Shown piece by piece: positions 7,901-14,724 of a stretch of DNA of 20,808 nucleotides (the stretch's first letter is position 1; every line of letters starts with the position of its first letter). The DNA is from a virus, in the IMG/VR virus record IMGVR_UViG_3300031343_000316, positions 1-20,808 of that record; one strand, written 5' to 3'. The notes under the pieces were generated by a model. It had not been told where the DNA came from. It did not search any database and saw nothing but the letters and a program-made list of their open reading frames with translations. The position numbers and the translations under genes were made by a program.

Positions 7901-8933
7901 CCGTGAAATCTGCTGGCGTGCCGCCATAGACCGGTCGATTGGCGCTGTCGCGACTGACCAAATACGCGCTCGCGCGCCCCACGCCATTCACAGACCACCC
8001 GGGCGTCGTGCTTTTGCTGGCCGCCTCGACGCCGGGGCGCAGTTTGCAGCTCGCCGCGCGCAGATCATCCCCGAACCAGGCCACAACCAGCGAGGTGCTT
8101 TTGACCTTGGGGGCCTGCGCCTGCAGCCGGTCCAACGCCACCACGAAATCTGCGGTGCTGGCCAGCGCGTTGGCGTTCTCGGCCGTTGTTGCCGATCCTT
8201 CACGTTTGCGCACGATCTGTGTTGCATAGCTGAATTCGCCCGAGGCCGGGATGATGGTGACTGCCTTTGTCAGCCCCTCGGCAGTGTCGGGTTCCGCAAG
8301 CGGGCGGAAAACCTCGAAGGACAGCTGCGGCAGGCGGTTGCCGAAGGTCTCCAGCGCAAGCTCCTCGAACACGATATAAGCGGTGCCGCGATAGGCGGGC
8401 GTGTTCCCTGCACCCATTTTTGCCGCGATAAACGGGTCCGCTGTTTGCGTCTCATCACCCGGATACCAGCGCCAGACCACGCCTTGCATATCCATTGGCT
8501 TGCCGTCGGCCCAGATGCGTCCAATGCCGCTGATCGCGCCTTCGCTGATCGCAACCGCGAAGCTGGCGAAATACAGATACTCGGTGGTGGTGACCTTGCC
8601 GCCTCCACCGCCTTTGCCACCGCCTTGGGTGGTGGTGCGCACCTCCTCCCGAAAATCCGTGGCCCAGATCACATTGCCGCCCATGCGCATGCGCCCGTAA
8701 ACTCGGGGCAGGATCGCGCCTTCGGTCGAGGAGGTGATCCGCAGGTTGTCCAGTCGCGCGCCTTCGATCCGCTGACCAGGTGTCAGCGACGAGATGATCC
8801 AACTATCGACGACCGAGCCTATGGTTGAGCCAACAAAGCCACCGATGGCCGCACCGGTCAGCCCGAGGACCGTGCCGGAAATGAAGGTGCCGCCGAGGGC
8901 GGTGCCCACAGCGCCGAGAACAAGTGTGGCCAT
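4965..8933 (-). CDS. tail tip megatron protein with TIM-barrel domain (RcGTA orfg15-like)
   Basis: 1,322 aa, the largest gene here, matching the host-specificity/baseplate megatron family of RcGTA and related siphoviruses. The N-terminus (1-45) is hydrophobic and Gly/Ala-rich (MATLVLGAVGTALGGTFISG). A glycine loop TQGGGKGGGGGK sits at about 102-113. A glycoside-hydrolase-like TIM barrel spans about 340-765, with KISYAADWSEYFGHHP (510-525), IDFIGIDNYMPLSDW (545-559) and PFWFTEFGCPAID (653-665) as typical strands. The phage-tail_3-type and C-terminal fibre-related domains follow (about 770-1322). It starts 3 bp after the NlpC/P60 stop. In RcGTA the homologue forms the bulk of the baseplate and contacts the cell envelope. 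Whether the barrel is an active glycosidase cannot be told from sequence alone. Confidence 0.93.
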   Translation of the reverse strand: MATLVLGAVGTALGGTFISGTVLGLTGAAIGGFVGSTIGSVVDSWIISSLTPGQRIEGARLDNLRITSSTEGAILPRVYGRMRMGGNVIWATDFREEVRTTTQGGGKGGGGGKVTTTEYLYFASFAVAISEGAISGIGRIWADGKPMDMQGVVWRWYPGDETQTADPFIAAKMGAGNTPAYRGTAYIVFEELALETFGNRLPQLSFEVFRPLAEPDTAEGLTKAVTIIPASGEFSYATQIVRKREGSATTAENANALASTADFVVALDRLQAQAPKVKSTSLVVAWFGDDLRAASCKLRPGVEAASKSTTPGWSVNGVGRASAYLVSRDSANRPVYGGTPADFTVEQAIQEIKARGLRVTFYPFILMDVPAGNTRPNPYSDNAGEAGQPAFPWRGRITCSPAAGYAGTADKTATAAAQVAALFGAATPAQFVVSGTNVTFTGPAGEWSLRRMVLHYAHLCKAAGGVDAFIIGSEMRGLTQVRSAAGTYPSVAQLRALAADVRAILGPGTKISYAADWSEYFGHHPDDGSGDVYFHLDPLWADANIDFIGIDNYMPLSDWRDGYAHRDAQNWPVIYDSNYLQSNIEGGEGFDWFYVGVDDRTAQVRTPITDGSAAKAWVFRNKDLPSWWSNPHFNRPGGVESAVPTAWVPQSKPFWFTEFGCPAIDRGANQPNVFFDPKSSESFAPHFSRGWRDDAIQRAYLEATLDYWGKPTNNPVSTVYGDRMIRIPECAAWTWDARPYPWFPELQDVWTDGANWRLGHWLTGRLGSVSLQALVRTLCTRAGMPADRIDVSGLWGAVEGYVISALEAPRTSLTTLARHFGFDAVESEGVIKFLMRGRAPVITMSPDDMVAAPSGDGEVFELTRGQETELPQALKWQMARADEDYDAALVEARRITVEASRVSAESFPLAVPPEEAERRCRRALMEAWVGRESAAFRLPASHLAIDPGDVLRLEHDQRLIDLRVVSVADSDARAMETLFQDRSVYDLPPGQPRAASLARPIVFGGTEVVFLDVPQLTEAETDHQPLIAGFARPWPGNVAVWRSYADEGFELFQTFGTQARLGTLVADLAAGPTSRFDMANALLVDLRSGTLASMTDLALFRGANAFAVESAPGVWEIVQGSMAELIAPGRYRITRLLRGQRGTEHAVAANVAAGSRIVVLDAALSRMPVAQSDLGIPWNWRIGPASLPFTDESYIARTFTPQGVGLRPFSVANVEQPWRRGRIPGDLTLRWTRRDRALVSDSWEAVEVPMSEASEAYEVDILDGADVKRTLSTTTTYAVYTASQQMADWGSLLGPGDTLDIRIAQLSALVGRGTSQTVTLNF

Positions 8934-8936
8934 GGG

Positions 8937-9425
8937 TCAGGATCTCTTTTTGCGGGCGCGCTTTGGGCGCGGGAAACGAAAGGCAAAGGCAATGCGCCGC
9001 CGCCAGGCCTCGGTCAGGGGCTCCTCGATCACGCCGAGACGCTCATAGGCATGCACAAAGTGGTCAGGCGCGGTGAGAATGCCGACATGCTTGGCGATCG
9101 CACCGCGGTAGATGCGAAACAGGATCATGTCGCCGGGCGCGGCGCTGTCGACCGGCACCGCAATCATGGCGCGTGCTGCCCCTTCGAAGAGCACCTCGCG
9201 GTGCCCGGTCTCACCCCAATCGCGGCTGTAGGGAGGAATTGGCACCGGTTCCGGTCCCACAACGTCGCGCCAGACGCCGCGCGCGAGGCCGAGGCAGTCA
9301 CAGCCCACACTGCGCAGACTGGCCTGATCGTGATAGGGCGTGCCAAGCCATGCGCGGGCAGCGGCTACCACTACGTCCGGATCAGCGGGGCGGGGCGCGT
9401 GACGGCGCGTTGAGGTGGTGGTCAT
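8937..9425 (-). CDS. NlpC/P60-family tail peptidase (RcGTA orfg14-like)
   Basis: 162 aa, a cysteine peptidase of the NlpC/P60 fold found at the tail tip, thought to open peptidoglycan during DNA entry. The catalytic Cys is in GCDCLGLARG (Cys44), the catalytic His in AKHVGIL (His113), and the third polar residue is probably His125 (VHAYERL). AARAWLGTPY and APGDMILFRI are other hallmarks of the phage subfamily. It is translationally coupled to the DUF2163 gene (ATGA, 9422-9425) and precedes the megatron gene by 3 bp, exactly the RcGTA order orfg13-14-15. The C-terminus is strongly basic (RPKRARKKRS). Confidence 0.93.
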   Translation of the reverse strand: MTTTSTRRHAPRPADPDVVVAAARAWLGTPYHDQASLRSVGCDCLGLARGVWRDVVGPEPVPIPPYSRDWGETGHREVLFEGAARAMIAVPVDSAAPGDMILFRIYRGAIAKHVGILTAPDHFVHAYERLGVIEEPLTEAWRRRIAFAFRFPRPKRARKKRS

Positions 9426-10306
9426 AGAACATTGCCCTCGTGGCCACCGTCCTTGGTGGCGTAGCGGATGATGGCGTCCTGACCGGGGATGTGCGGAAAG
9501 CCGCGGAAGTTCACGTTGTTGGCAAACTTGTCCCGACAGGTCTCGACGCGCTTGTCGCAGCCTGCGCGGATCACGAAGGTATCGCTGGGTGTGATTGCCC
9601 GCACCGGTGCTTCGAGCAGCGTTATTGTGACGATCCCGCCCGACACGGCGTGGATCAGGACCTCTGCCAACCGCCCGTCATTCGCACCGGATGTCCAAGC
9701 CACCGTGCCGCCGGAAAACCAGCCATCCGCAAAGCTGAAAATGCCAGAGGCCAGAAAGGTGCGATCGCGCAGCAGGTCGGTCACCAGACCTGTGCCCTTG
9801 AAGGCCGGGTTCTCCAGATCAATCCCGCAGCGCGCATCGCCAAGGGCTGCGTCACAGGTTCCCTGAAAACTGCGCCCCACCGTCTGGCCCAGTACATGGG
9901 CCATGCTGCGCACCTCAGCCACAAAGGCTAACCGCCCACGCCTGATCTGCCCGATGGCCCCACGGCGCATGAGCACGCGCTGGCCCGTGTCGGCCCAATT
10001 GACCCGCCAGACCTCGACGGCCGCGTTGTCCCAGCGGCCATCGGATATGTCGGTCTCGCTAATGCGGTCCGAGGTCAGTACGCCCTCAGCGTCCTGCGCA
10101 TCGACCGACAGATCAGATCCCGACCGGACCTCAGAGGCCACAAGACCGCTCTCTGGCTCAAATGTGGTCTGGTCAAAGGTCAGGTGGCGATCATGATCGG
10201 TGAAACCCAGCACAACGCCGTCGGCCCGCGTGATGCGCCAGCACCACGCCAGCGTGGTCGTGCCGCTGTCGAGATGGGCTTGCAGGTCGGGTGAAAGGGT
10301 CTTCAT
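9422..10306 (-). CDS. DUF2163 tail hub protein (RcGTA orfg13-like)
   Basis: 294 aa. The N-terminal DUF2163 region shows LQAHLDSGTTTLAWCWRI and VVLGFTDHDRHLTF; the C-terminal BR0599-type region shows GTCDAALGDARCGIDL, VIRAGCDKRVETCRDKF and NNVNFRGFPHIPGQD. Four cysteines (151, 160, 250, 257) are spaced like those that bind an iron-sulfur cluster in lambda gpL-type hub proteins; that metal binding is inferred from the family. It forms the tail hub between distal tail protein and megatron. The start overlaps the stop of the heme-oxygenase-like gene (ATGA, 10303-10306) and its stop overlaps the NlpC/P60 start, so the accessory gene is wired into the core tail operon. Confidence 0.92.
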   Translation of the reverse strand: MKTLSPDLQAHLDSGTTTLAWCWRITRADGVVLGFTDHDRHLTFDQTTFEPESGLVASEVRSGSDLSVDAQDAEGVLTSDRISETDISDGRWDNAAVEVWRVNWADTGQRVLMRRGAIGQIRRGRLAFVAEVRSMAHVLGQTVGRSFQGTCDAALGDARCGIDLENPAFKGTGLVTDLLRDRTFLASGIFSFADGWFSGGTVAWTSGANDGRLAEVLIHAVSGGIVTITLLEAPVRAITPSDTFVIRAGCDKRVETCRDKFANNVNFRGFPHIPGQDAIIRYATKDGGHEGNVL

Positions 10307-10848
10307 CGCGCAGCCTCCGCCGCAATGCGCGGCGCCGCGAAATCATCCCGCGCGATGATCTCATCCATGACCGCCAGCAGACAGGCGAATGTGGCCCGGG
10401 CCTGAGGGGCAAGATCGACCCGGCCGCGGGTGTGCTGCACCCATGCCTGCACGGCCTCGGGATCACGGTAGACAATGTGGCCGCAAGGCAGCCCCCGCTT
10501 GATCAGCTTCGGGGCCAGCACCCGCCCGCCGCTCCGGTGCGCGCCATGCAAGACATAAGCCGCACCCGTGGTGTCCATGTCCGCATCAGAGCCGCAAAGC
10601 TGAAGCGCAAACCGCAGGGCAGCACGGCTCGGTGGTACCGCTGGCAGCACCGAGAGATCCGCTGCCAGCAATGCATCGCGGTGCATTTTTGCAGGCAGCG
10701 CCGGATCGACAATTTGGTGCAGTGTGCGAAACGCCGACAGCCAGGCGGCCCATTCCGCGCGGGTGATATTGCCCGCAGCCATGCGTTGCCCCAGTGGGTG
10801 TTGCTCGCAGGCGTGGTGCTGGTCGCGGGTCGCATCGAACAATGTCAT
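10303..10848 (-). CDS. heme-oxygenase-like protein in tail operon
   Basis: 181 aa from the ATG at 10848, which overlaps the stop of the DUF4376-type gene (ATGA). The open frame extends upstream to 11025, but that extension is low-complexity Arg/Gly sequence antisense in style and overlaps a better gene. The product resembles bacterial biliverdin-producing heme oxygenases: LFDATRDQHHACEQHPL has the H-x3-E of the proximal heme-ligand helix (His11/Glu15), followed by a helix NITRAEWAAWLSAFRTLHQIV. The distal-helix region GAAYVLHGAHRSGGRVLAPK (95-114) carries the Gly-rich kink expected over heme. Length is close to the small bacterial heme oxygenases. No other phage gene family comes to mind. The fold call is moderate; catalytic activity and why a tail operon needs it are unknown. 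Confidence 0.6.
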   Translation of the reverse strand: MTLFDATRDQHHACEQHPLGQRMAAGNITRAEWAAWLSAFRTLHQIVDPALPAKMHRDALLAADLSVLPAVPPSRAALRFALQLCGSDADMDTTGAAYVLHGAHRSGGRVLAPKLIKRGLPCGHIVYRDPEAVQAWVQHTRGRVDLAPQARATFACLLAVMDEIIARDDFAAPRIAAEAAR

Positions 10849-11420
10849 TCTGTCATTTCCGCAAGATATGCCGCCTGAAACAGCCCGGCGACATCGGCCT
10901 TTGTGGGATCGTCCATGGCGTCCAGCTGGGCGGCCACGACGCGCTCGGCCCGAAAGCAGGCTTTGACATGCGCGCCGACGGCCTGGGCCACGGCCGTGAC
11001 CTGTGCGGTGGTCAATTCCGCCCATCCGCTGTCGAGCTTGTAGGTGACGGGTTCAGTGATGAGACTCAGCTGCAGGGAATTGATCACGGCGGTGATCTGC
11101 GCCTGGCTTTCGCGGGTGGTCTGGATGCGCTGCCCACCCGGCAAATCGAGGCCTGCCGTCTCGTATCGCCAACGATGATCCGCCAGCTTTGCGAACGGAT
11201 CGCGTAGGCGCAGGGTTTCCAGCCATTCGGCGAGGGCTTTTGGATAATCCCGTTTCAGCGCGTCCAGACGCTGGCGCTGGACCAGCGCACTGTTGTGCGT
11301 CTCGAGGTGGTCCAACCCTGTCGAGATGCGCTCGCCTGGAGCGAGCATACCGCTCTGCAGGTCGTCCGTGCTGTGGGCAATCCAAAATGTGCGCGATTGT
11401 GCTGTCAGGCTGTGTGTCAT
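10845..11420 (-). CDS. DUF4376-type phage protein, probable tail fibre accessory
   Basis: 191 aa. The C-terminal half fits the DUF4376 pattern seen in phage tail-fibre loci: QRIQTTRESQAQITAVINSL (about 97-116), then WAELTTAQVTAVAQAVGAHV and KACFRAERVVAAQLDAM. The middle (about 45-90) is helical and charged (RQRLDALKRDYPKALAEWLE). It lies between the big repeat adhesin and the heme-oxygenase-like gene with 4-bp overlaps on both sides. Proteins of this type usually neighbour tail-fibre genes and may act as assembly factors. That role is an inference from position, since no catalytic motif is visible. Confidence 0.65.
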   Translation of the reverse strand: MTHSLTAQSRTFWIAHSTDDLQSGMLAPGERISTGLDHLETHNSALVQRQRLDALKRDYPKALAEWLETLRLRDPFAKLADHRWRYETAGLDLPGGQRIQTTRESQAQITAVINSLQLSLITEPVTYKLDSGWAELTTAQVTAVAQAVGAHVKACFRAERVVAAQLDAMDDPTKADVAGLFQAAYLAEMTE

Positions 11421-14311
11421 GTCGGGCTATCTCCTGTAATTGTCCAGCCCGCGCCCGCGTTGAGCACGGTCGCGCCAGACAGAACGCCTGTCCATGCGGC
11501 GACCTCCCACGCGTGGGTTCCGTCGCCGGTGGACTGTTCTGCGCTCGTGTCATCGAACAGGGTCCATGTCGGCCCCGACTTCAGGAAGAACCAGCCATTG
11601 CCGTTGACGTAGGATCCCGTCGCCGCGTTGAATGCATAACTTCCGTTTGCATCTGGATCAGACGCACCAACAACCGAAAGGGCCCGCGCAGCAACGAGGT
11701 ATGCGCGCCCATCGGCAGCGTTGGTGAAGCGCGAGGCGGGATAGTATGCGGTGGCATTGAAGGAACGACCCTCGAACGTGGTACTGACGATGAAGGGGCC
11801 GCTGTTCTGGGCAACACGGTTCGGCCATCCCGTGAGAAGGCGGGAGTAATTCTCTTCGGAGAACTGTCGGCCAGCCCCATCTGATTGATAATCGCGCATG
11901 AAGCCATCAAGCTGGACGCTCGGATTGAGGTTCCATCCTGAAATGTCTTCATCAAACGAATGGTTGCTTGTCCTGGCATCAAACATGCCGCGCATATCGG
12001 TAACGTTGGACACATCCCAATTGCCGATCGGCTGGTTGAAATCGCTGATTATGCCCTCGTTCTGACCGCGCCCGAACATCGCAAACATGTTGGTCACGGC
12101 AGACACATTCCAAGTGTTGATGCCCGGAGAGCCGCCGTTGTTAAACGGTTGGACCTGACCGCTGCCACGGCCGAGGCTGCCAAACATGTGCCGCATGATT
12201 ATGGCGCTGGAAACGTCCCAGTCCGACAGGTCCTGGTCGAAGTAGTTGGTGCGGGTATTTGTAAGACCCGTTGCGAACATTGCCTCAAAGGTCGTGACGT
12301 TGGAGACGTCCCAGTTGCCGATCGGCTGATTGAACGGGCAAGCGTTGAACATGAAACTCATGTCGAAGACATTGGCTAGTGTGCTTCCCTCGTCCTCCCA
12401 GCCTGCCAGCGGTTGGTTGTAGAGGCTGAACGAGAACATCTCGCTCATGTCGGTGACAGCGGAGACATCCCAGGCATTGAGGCTGCGGTTAAACCCGTGC
12501 ACCCCCGCCACGCCGCGGAACATACCGGCCATCGTGGTGACATTGGCAGTGTTCCAGCTGGAGATGTCCTGATTAAAACTGCGCGCTATAGCGAACATGC
12601 GGGTCATATTGGCCGCGGCCGAAGTGTTCCACTGGTTCAGAGGTTGGTTGAAGGCATGGGTGTTCTGGCTGATACCCGGATTACTCAGATGGCCCATGAA
12701 GCCCTCGAAATTCTGGACCACGCGCACATCCCAGGCGTTGATCGGCTGGTTAAAGTCCGCGCCAATGCCACCGACATTGGCATTGGCCGTGCAGCCGAAC
12801 ATCAGGCGCATGTTGGTGATGCTGCTCATGTCCCATGTCGCGATCGGCTGGTTGAAGCGCACGCGGCCGTCGCGCCCGCCGTAGTAATCGCCGATGGTCT
12901 GAACAAACATCTCCTCCATCGAGGTGAGGCTCTCCCAATTGCCCAAGGAGAACGGGCTGTTCATCTGGGAATTGGCAAAAGCCTGAAACACATCCTCCAC
13001 CCGGCCCACATCCCAGTTCGCGCAATTGGGGCCTGTGCCGTCGGAACGGAAGAATATCCGCCGGATCGTGGTGATGTTGCGCGTGTCCATGTCGCGCAGA
13101 TCGGCCGCGCAGGCGCTCTCGTAGAACAGTTCTTCAAAACTGGTGACAGTCTCTGGGATGTTTGGCGTGATGTAATCCAGCGCGATGGTGGTTCCGCGGA
13201 ACGCACCACGCAGGCTGGTCAGGCCCATGGCAAAGCCGATGTTCTCGACGCGCACCAGTCCGGCCTGATCTATCGGCTGGCTCGTGCCATACCAGTCCAT
13301 GCGTCCTGTCAGTGTTACAGTGACACGCGGGCCCACGCTCTCGGCATAGGCATGCGGCTTGATCCCCGGTGTGGTGAACCGCTCGGTGCTGCCATCGCCC
13401 CAATCGATGGTCACGTCGAGCGGGTTGTTCACGGTGCCGCCGCCCAGCGGGATGTGGATTGTGCGCGCGGTGGCCAGCGTCAGATCATAGGTCAGAATCA
13501 GCGACGCTGCGCCCAGAAAGAACACCCTTGGGCTCGACCAGTTTGAATAAATCACCGGTGCGGCGGCATTGAGCCGCCCGCCATAGCGGCTGCGCCAGAG
13601 ATAATCTTGTGCGGGCTCCAGCGGCGGGATCGGTACGGTGGTGATCGCTCCGCCGGTCTGGGTCACGGTGATCGGCGGCGCATCGACACCCGGCGTCGCA
13701 TCGGGCGCGTAAAACTCGGTCTGGGTCTCGGCATAGCCATAGCCAAAGATCGCAGCGCTTTCAAAATCGGTCACACGCACGGTGCCGGTGATGGCATTCT
13801 CGCGGGTGATCGGGCTGGGACGCGAAATCAGCTCCGGAAACGTCTGGGCATAGGGCACGGAGAAGTTCGACTGCGCACCGCCCGTTCCGGTGTAGGCCGC
13901 GCGCCAGAGCACGCGATCGCCGGGGCCAAAGCCGTCCTCGGGAAACTCGATCTGATAGGCATTGCCGAAGCCCGGCACGATGCGCGTGATCGCGCCGTCA
14001 AAATCCGCCCCATTGGTGGAAATCTCGAAGATGATCCCGGTCTGCTCGAGGCCAGCAGGTGAGCGAAACGTGGTCAGGCGCAGCTGGGTGCGCTCATCCA
14101 CGCTGAACGGCACCAGTGCGGACGGGCGCAGGATCTCGTTATCCTCGATGGGCACGATCCATTCGAGGCCGTTCGAGTAGTAGAACTGGCCGTCCTCGCC
14201 CACCACTGCCGCCCCGAAATACTGCGCGGCGTCGAGCGGGATCGGGACGGGATAGATCAGGGATTGGCCGACAAAGCGGCCCCGGCCAGTGCCGTAGCTG
14301 AGCGCGCTCAT
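11417..14311 (-). CDS. BspA-like DUF285 repeat tail protein, candidate receptor-binding adhesin
   Basis: 964 aa. The N-terminal 270 residues are beta-rich and look like a phage structural base with Ig/Fn3-like strands (WRAAYTGTGGAQSNF, DYLWRSRYGGRLNAAAPVIY). Residues about 271-340 contain a PKD-like domain (DVTIDWGDGSTERFTTPG). About 391-805 hold some 13 units of the DUF285/BspA leucine-rich-type repeat, for example FNQPIGNWDVSNVTDMRGMF, FNQDISSWNTANVTTMAGMF and FNRSLNAWDVSAVTDMSEMF. The C-terminus (about 840-964) is a beta-rich tail. It sits in the accessory block between distal tail and hub genes, with ATGA overlaps on both sides. DUF285 proteins elsewhere are surface adhesins, so host-receptor or surface binding is the likely role; it could instead be a side fibre or capsid decoration. 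Confidence 0.85.
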   Translation of the reverse strand: MSALSYGTGRGRFVGQSLIYPVPIPLDAAQYFGAAVVGEDGQFYYSNGLEWIVPIEDNEILRPSALVPFSVDERTQLRLTTFRSPAGLEQTGIIFEISTNGADFDGAITRIVPGFGNAYQIEFPEDGFGPGDRVLWRAAYTGTGGAQSNFSVPYAQTFPELISRPSPITRENAITGTVRVTDFESAAIFGYGYAETQTEFYAPDATPGVDAPPITVTQTGGAITTVPIPPLEPAQDYLWRSRYGGRLNAAAPVIYSNWSSPRVFFLGAASLILTYDLTLATARTIHIPLGGGTVNNPLDVTIDWGDGSTERFTTPGIKPHAYAESVGPRVTVTLTGRMDWYGTSQPIDQAGLVRVENIGFAMGLTSLRGAFRGTTIALDYITPNIPETVTSFEELFYESACAADLRDMDTRNITTIRRIFFRSDGTGPNCANWDVGRVEDVFQAFANSQMNSPFSLGNWESLTSMEEMFVQTIGDYYGGRDGRVRFNQPIATWDMSSITNMRLMFGCTANANVGGIGADFNQPINAWDVRVVQNFEGFMGHLSNPGISQNTHAFNQPLNQWNTSAAANMTRMFAIARSFNQDISSWNTANVTTMAGMFRGVAGVHGFNRSLNAWDVSAVTDMSEMFSFSLYNQPLAGWEDEGSTLANVFDMSFMFNACPFNQPIGNWDVSNVTTFEAMFATGLTNTRTNYFDQDLSDWDVSSAIIMRHMFGSLGRGSGQVQPFNNGGSPGINTWNVSAVTNMFAMFGRGQNEGIISDFNQPIGNWDVSNVTDMRGMFDARTSNHSFDEDISGWNLNPSVQLDGFMRDYQSDGAGRQFSEENYSRLLTGWPNRVAQNSGPFIVSTTFEGRSFNATAYYPASRFTNAADGRAYLVAARALSVVGASDPDANGSYAFNAATGSYVNGNGWFFLKSGPTWTLFDDTSAEQSTGDGTHAWEVAAWTGVLSGATVLNAGAGWTITGDSPT
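11897..13141 (-). repeat. DUF285 coding repeat array (about 13 units)
   Basis: Degenerate tandem units of roughly 23-35 codons with core [F]NQP[IL]xxWDVSxVTxMxxMF. Some units keep high DNA identity: 12001-12040 and 12295-12334 agree at about 35 of 40 bases (core ttgccgatcggctg). Spacer length between cores varies, so units carry loops of different size. Such arrays can lose, gain or shuffle units by recombination. Confidence 0.85.
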
Positions 14312-14721
14312 GTGATCACCGTGAATTCTTCGCGTTGGTTGAGGATGAAAGAAAAGTGCGCGACGGCCGCTTCGCCAGCCTCGACCTTCATTTGCAGCCG
14401 CTCACCCGATTTAAGCACCTGGCGGTCAAGCCCAATCGAGAGCACATCGCCCGAGGGGGCAAAGGCGCGGTCGAGCAGCAGCCACGGCGTGTTGTTCAGC
14501 GCCAGCACCCGGATCGAGACGCGCACAGCGGCCTCGGCCGCAGGCGTGATCAGCACGCCGGTCATGATGGCGGCGGCGGCAATGGCGCGCGCTGGATCTG
14601 GCCCAGAGGCTGGGATCAGGTAATCGGGCACGTCATAGACCGTGGCCCAGTCGGTAGTCAGCGTCTGGCGGACGACCTCGAAGAGGTTCAGCGGTGGACG
14701 CGGTGTAGTGATAGTGGCCAT
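14308..14721 (-). CDS. small beta-sandwich phage structural protein
   Basis: 137 aa, family not firmly recognised. It begins MATITTPRPPLNLFEVVRQ, continues TTDWATVYDVPDYLIP, then alternating hydrophobic strands VRVSIRVLALNN and WLLLDRAFAPSG, and ends VLKSGERLQMKVEAGEA and VAHFSFILNQREEFTVIT. The pattern of a start-up coupling segment, an inter-strand charged turn and a GDxLxI...L.xGExLxxK ending resembles small beta-sandwich structural proteins that accompany tail-fibre genes in marine phages. It starts 3 bp after the beta-helix gene and overlaps the repeat adhesin by 4 bp, so it probably co-assembles with one of them. Function is inferred from context only. Confidence 0.6.
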   Translation of the reverse strand: MATITTPRPPLNLFEVVRQTLTTDWATVYDVPDYLIPASGPDPARAIAAAAIMTGVLITPAAEAAVRVSIRVLALNNTPWLLLDRAFAPSGDVLSIGLDRQVLKSGERLQMKVEAGEAAVAHFSFILNQREEFTVIT

Positions 14722-14724
14722 GGG

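Noticed and set aside
7644-8828. Long plus-strand open frame (394 codons) antisense to the megatron gene
   Set aside because: The product is Arg/Gly/Ala-rich with no recognisable domain; it is the complement of a GC-rich gene with strong codon bias, whose own product is clearly a phage megatron.
10849-11025. Upstream extension of the heme-oxygenase-like frame
   Set aside because: The extra residues are Arg/Gly-rich and lie over the well-supported DUF4376-type gene; the ATG at 10848 with ATGA coupling is a better start.
12413-13546. Plus-strand open frame (377 codons) antisense to the DUF285 array, with repeated HVGD/HIP-like motifs
   Set aside because: Its apparent repeats (HAGHIGRG, HVGDAAHVP) are only the complement of the DUF285 codons; no ribosome binding site or independent coding signature.
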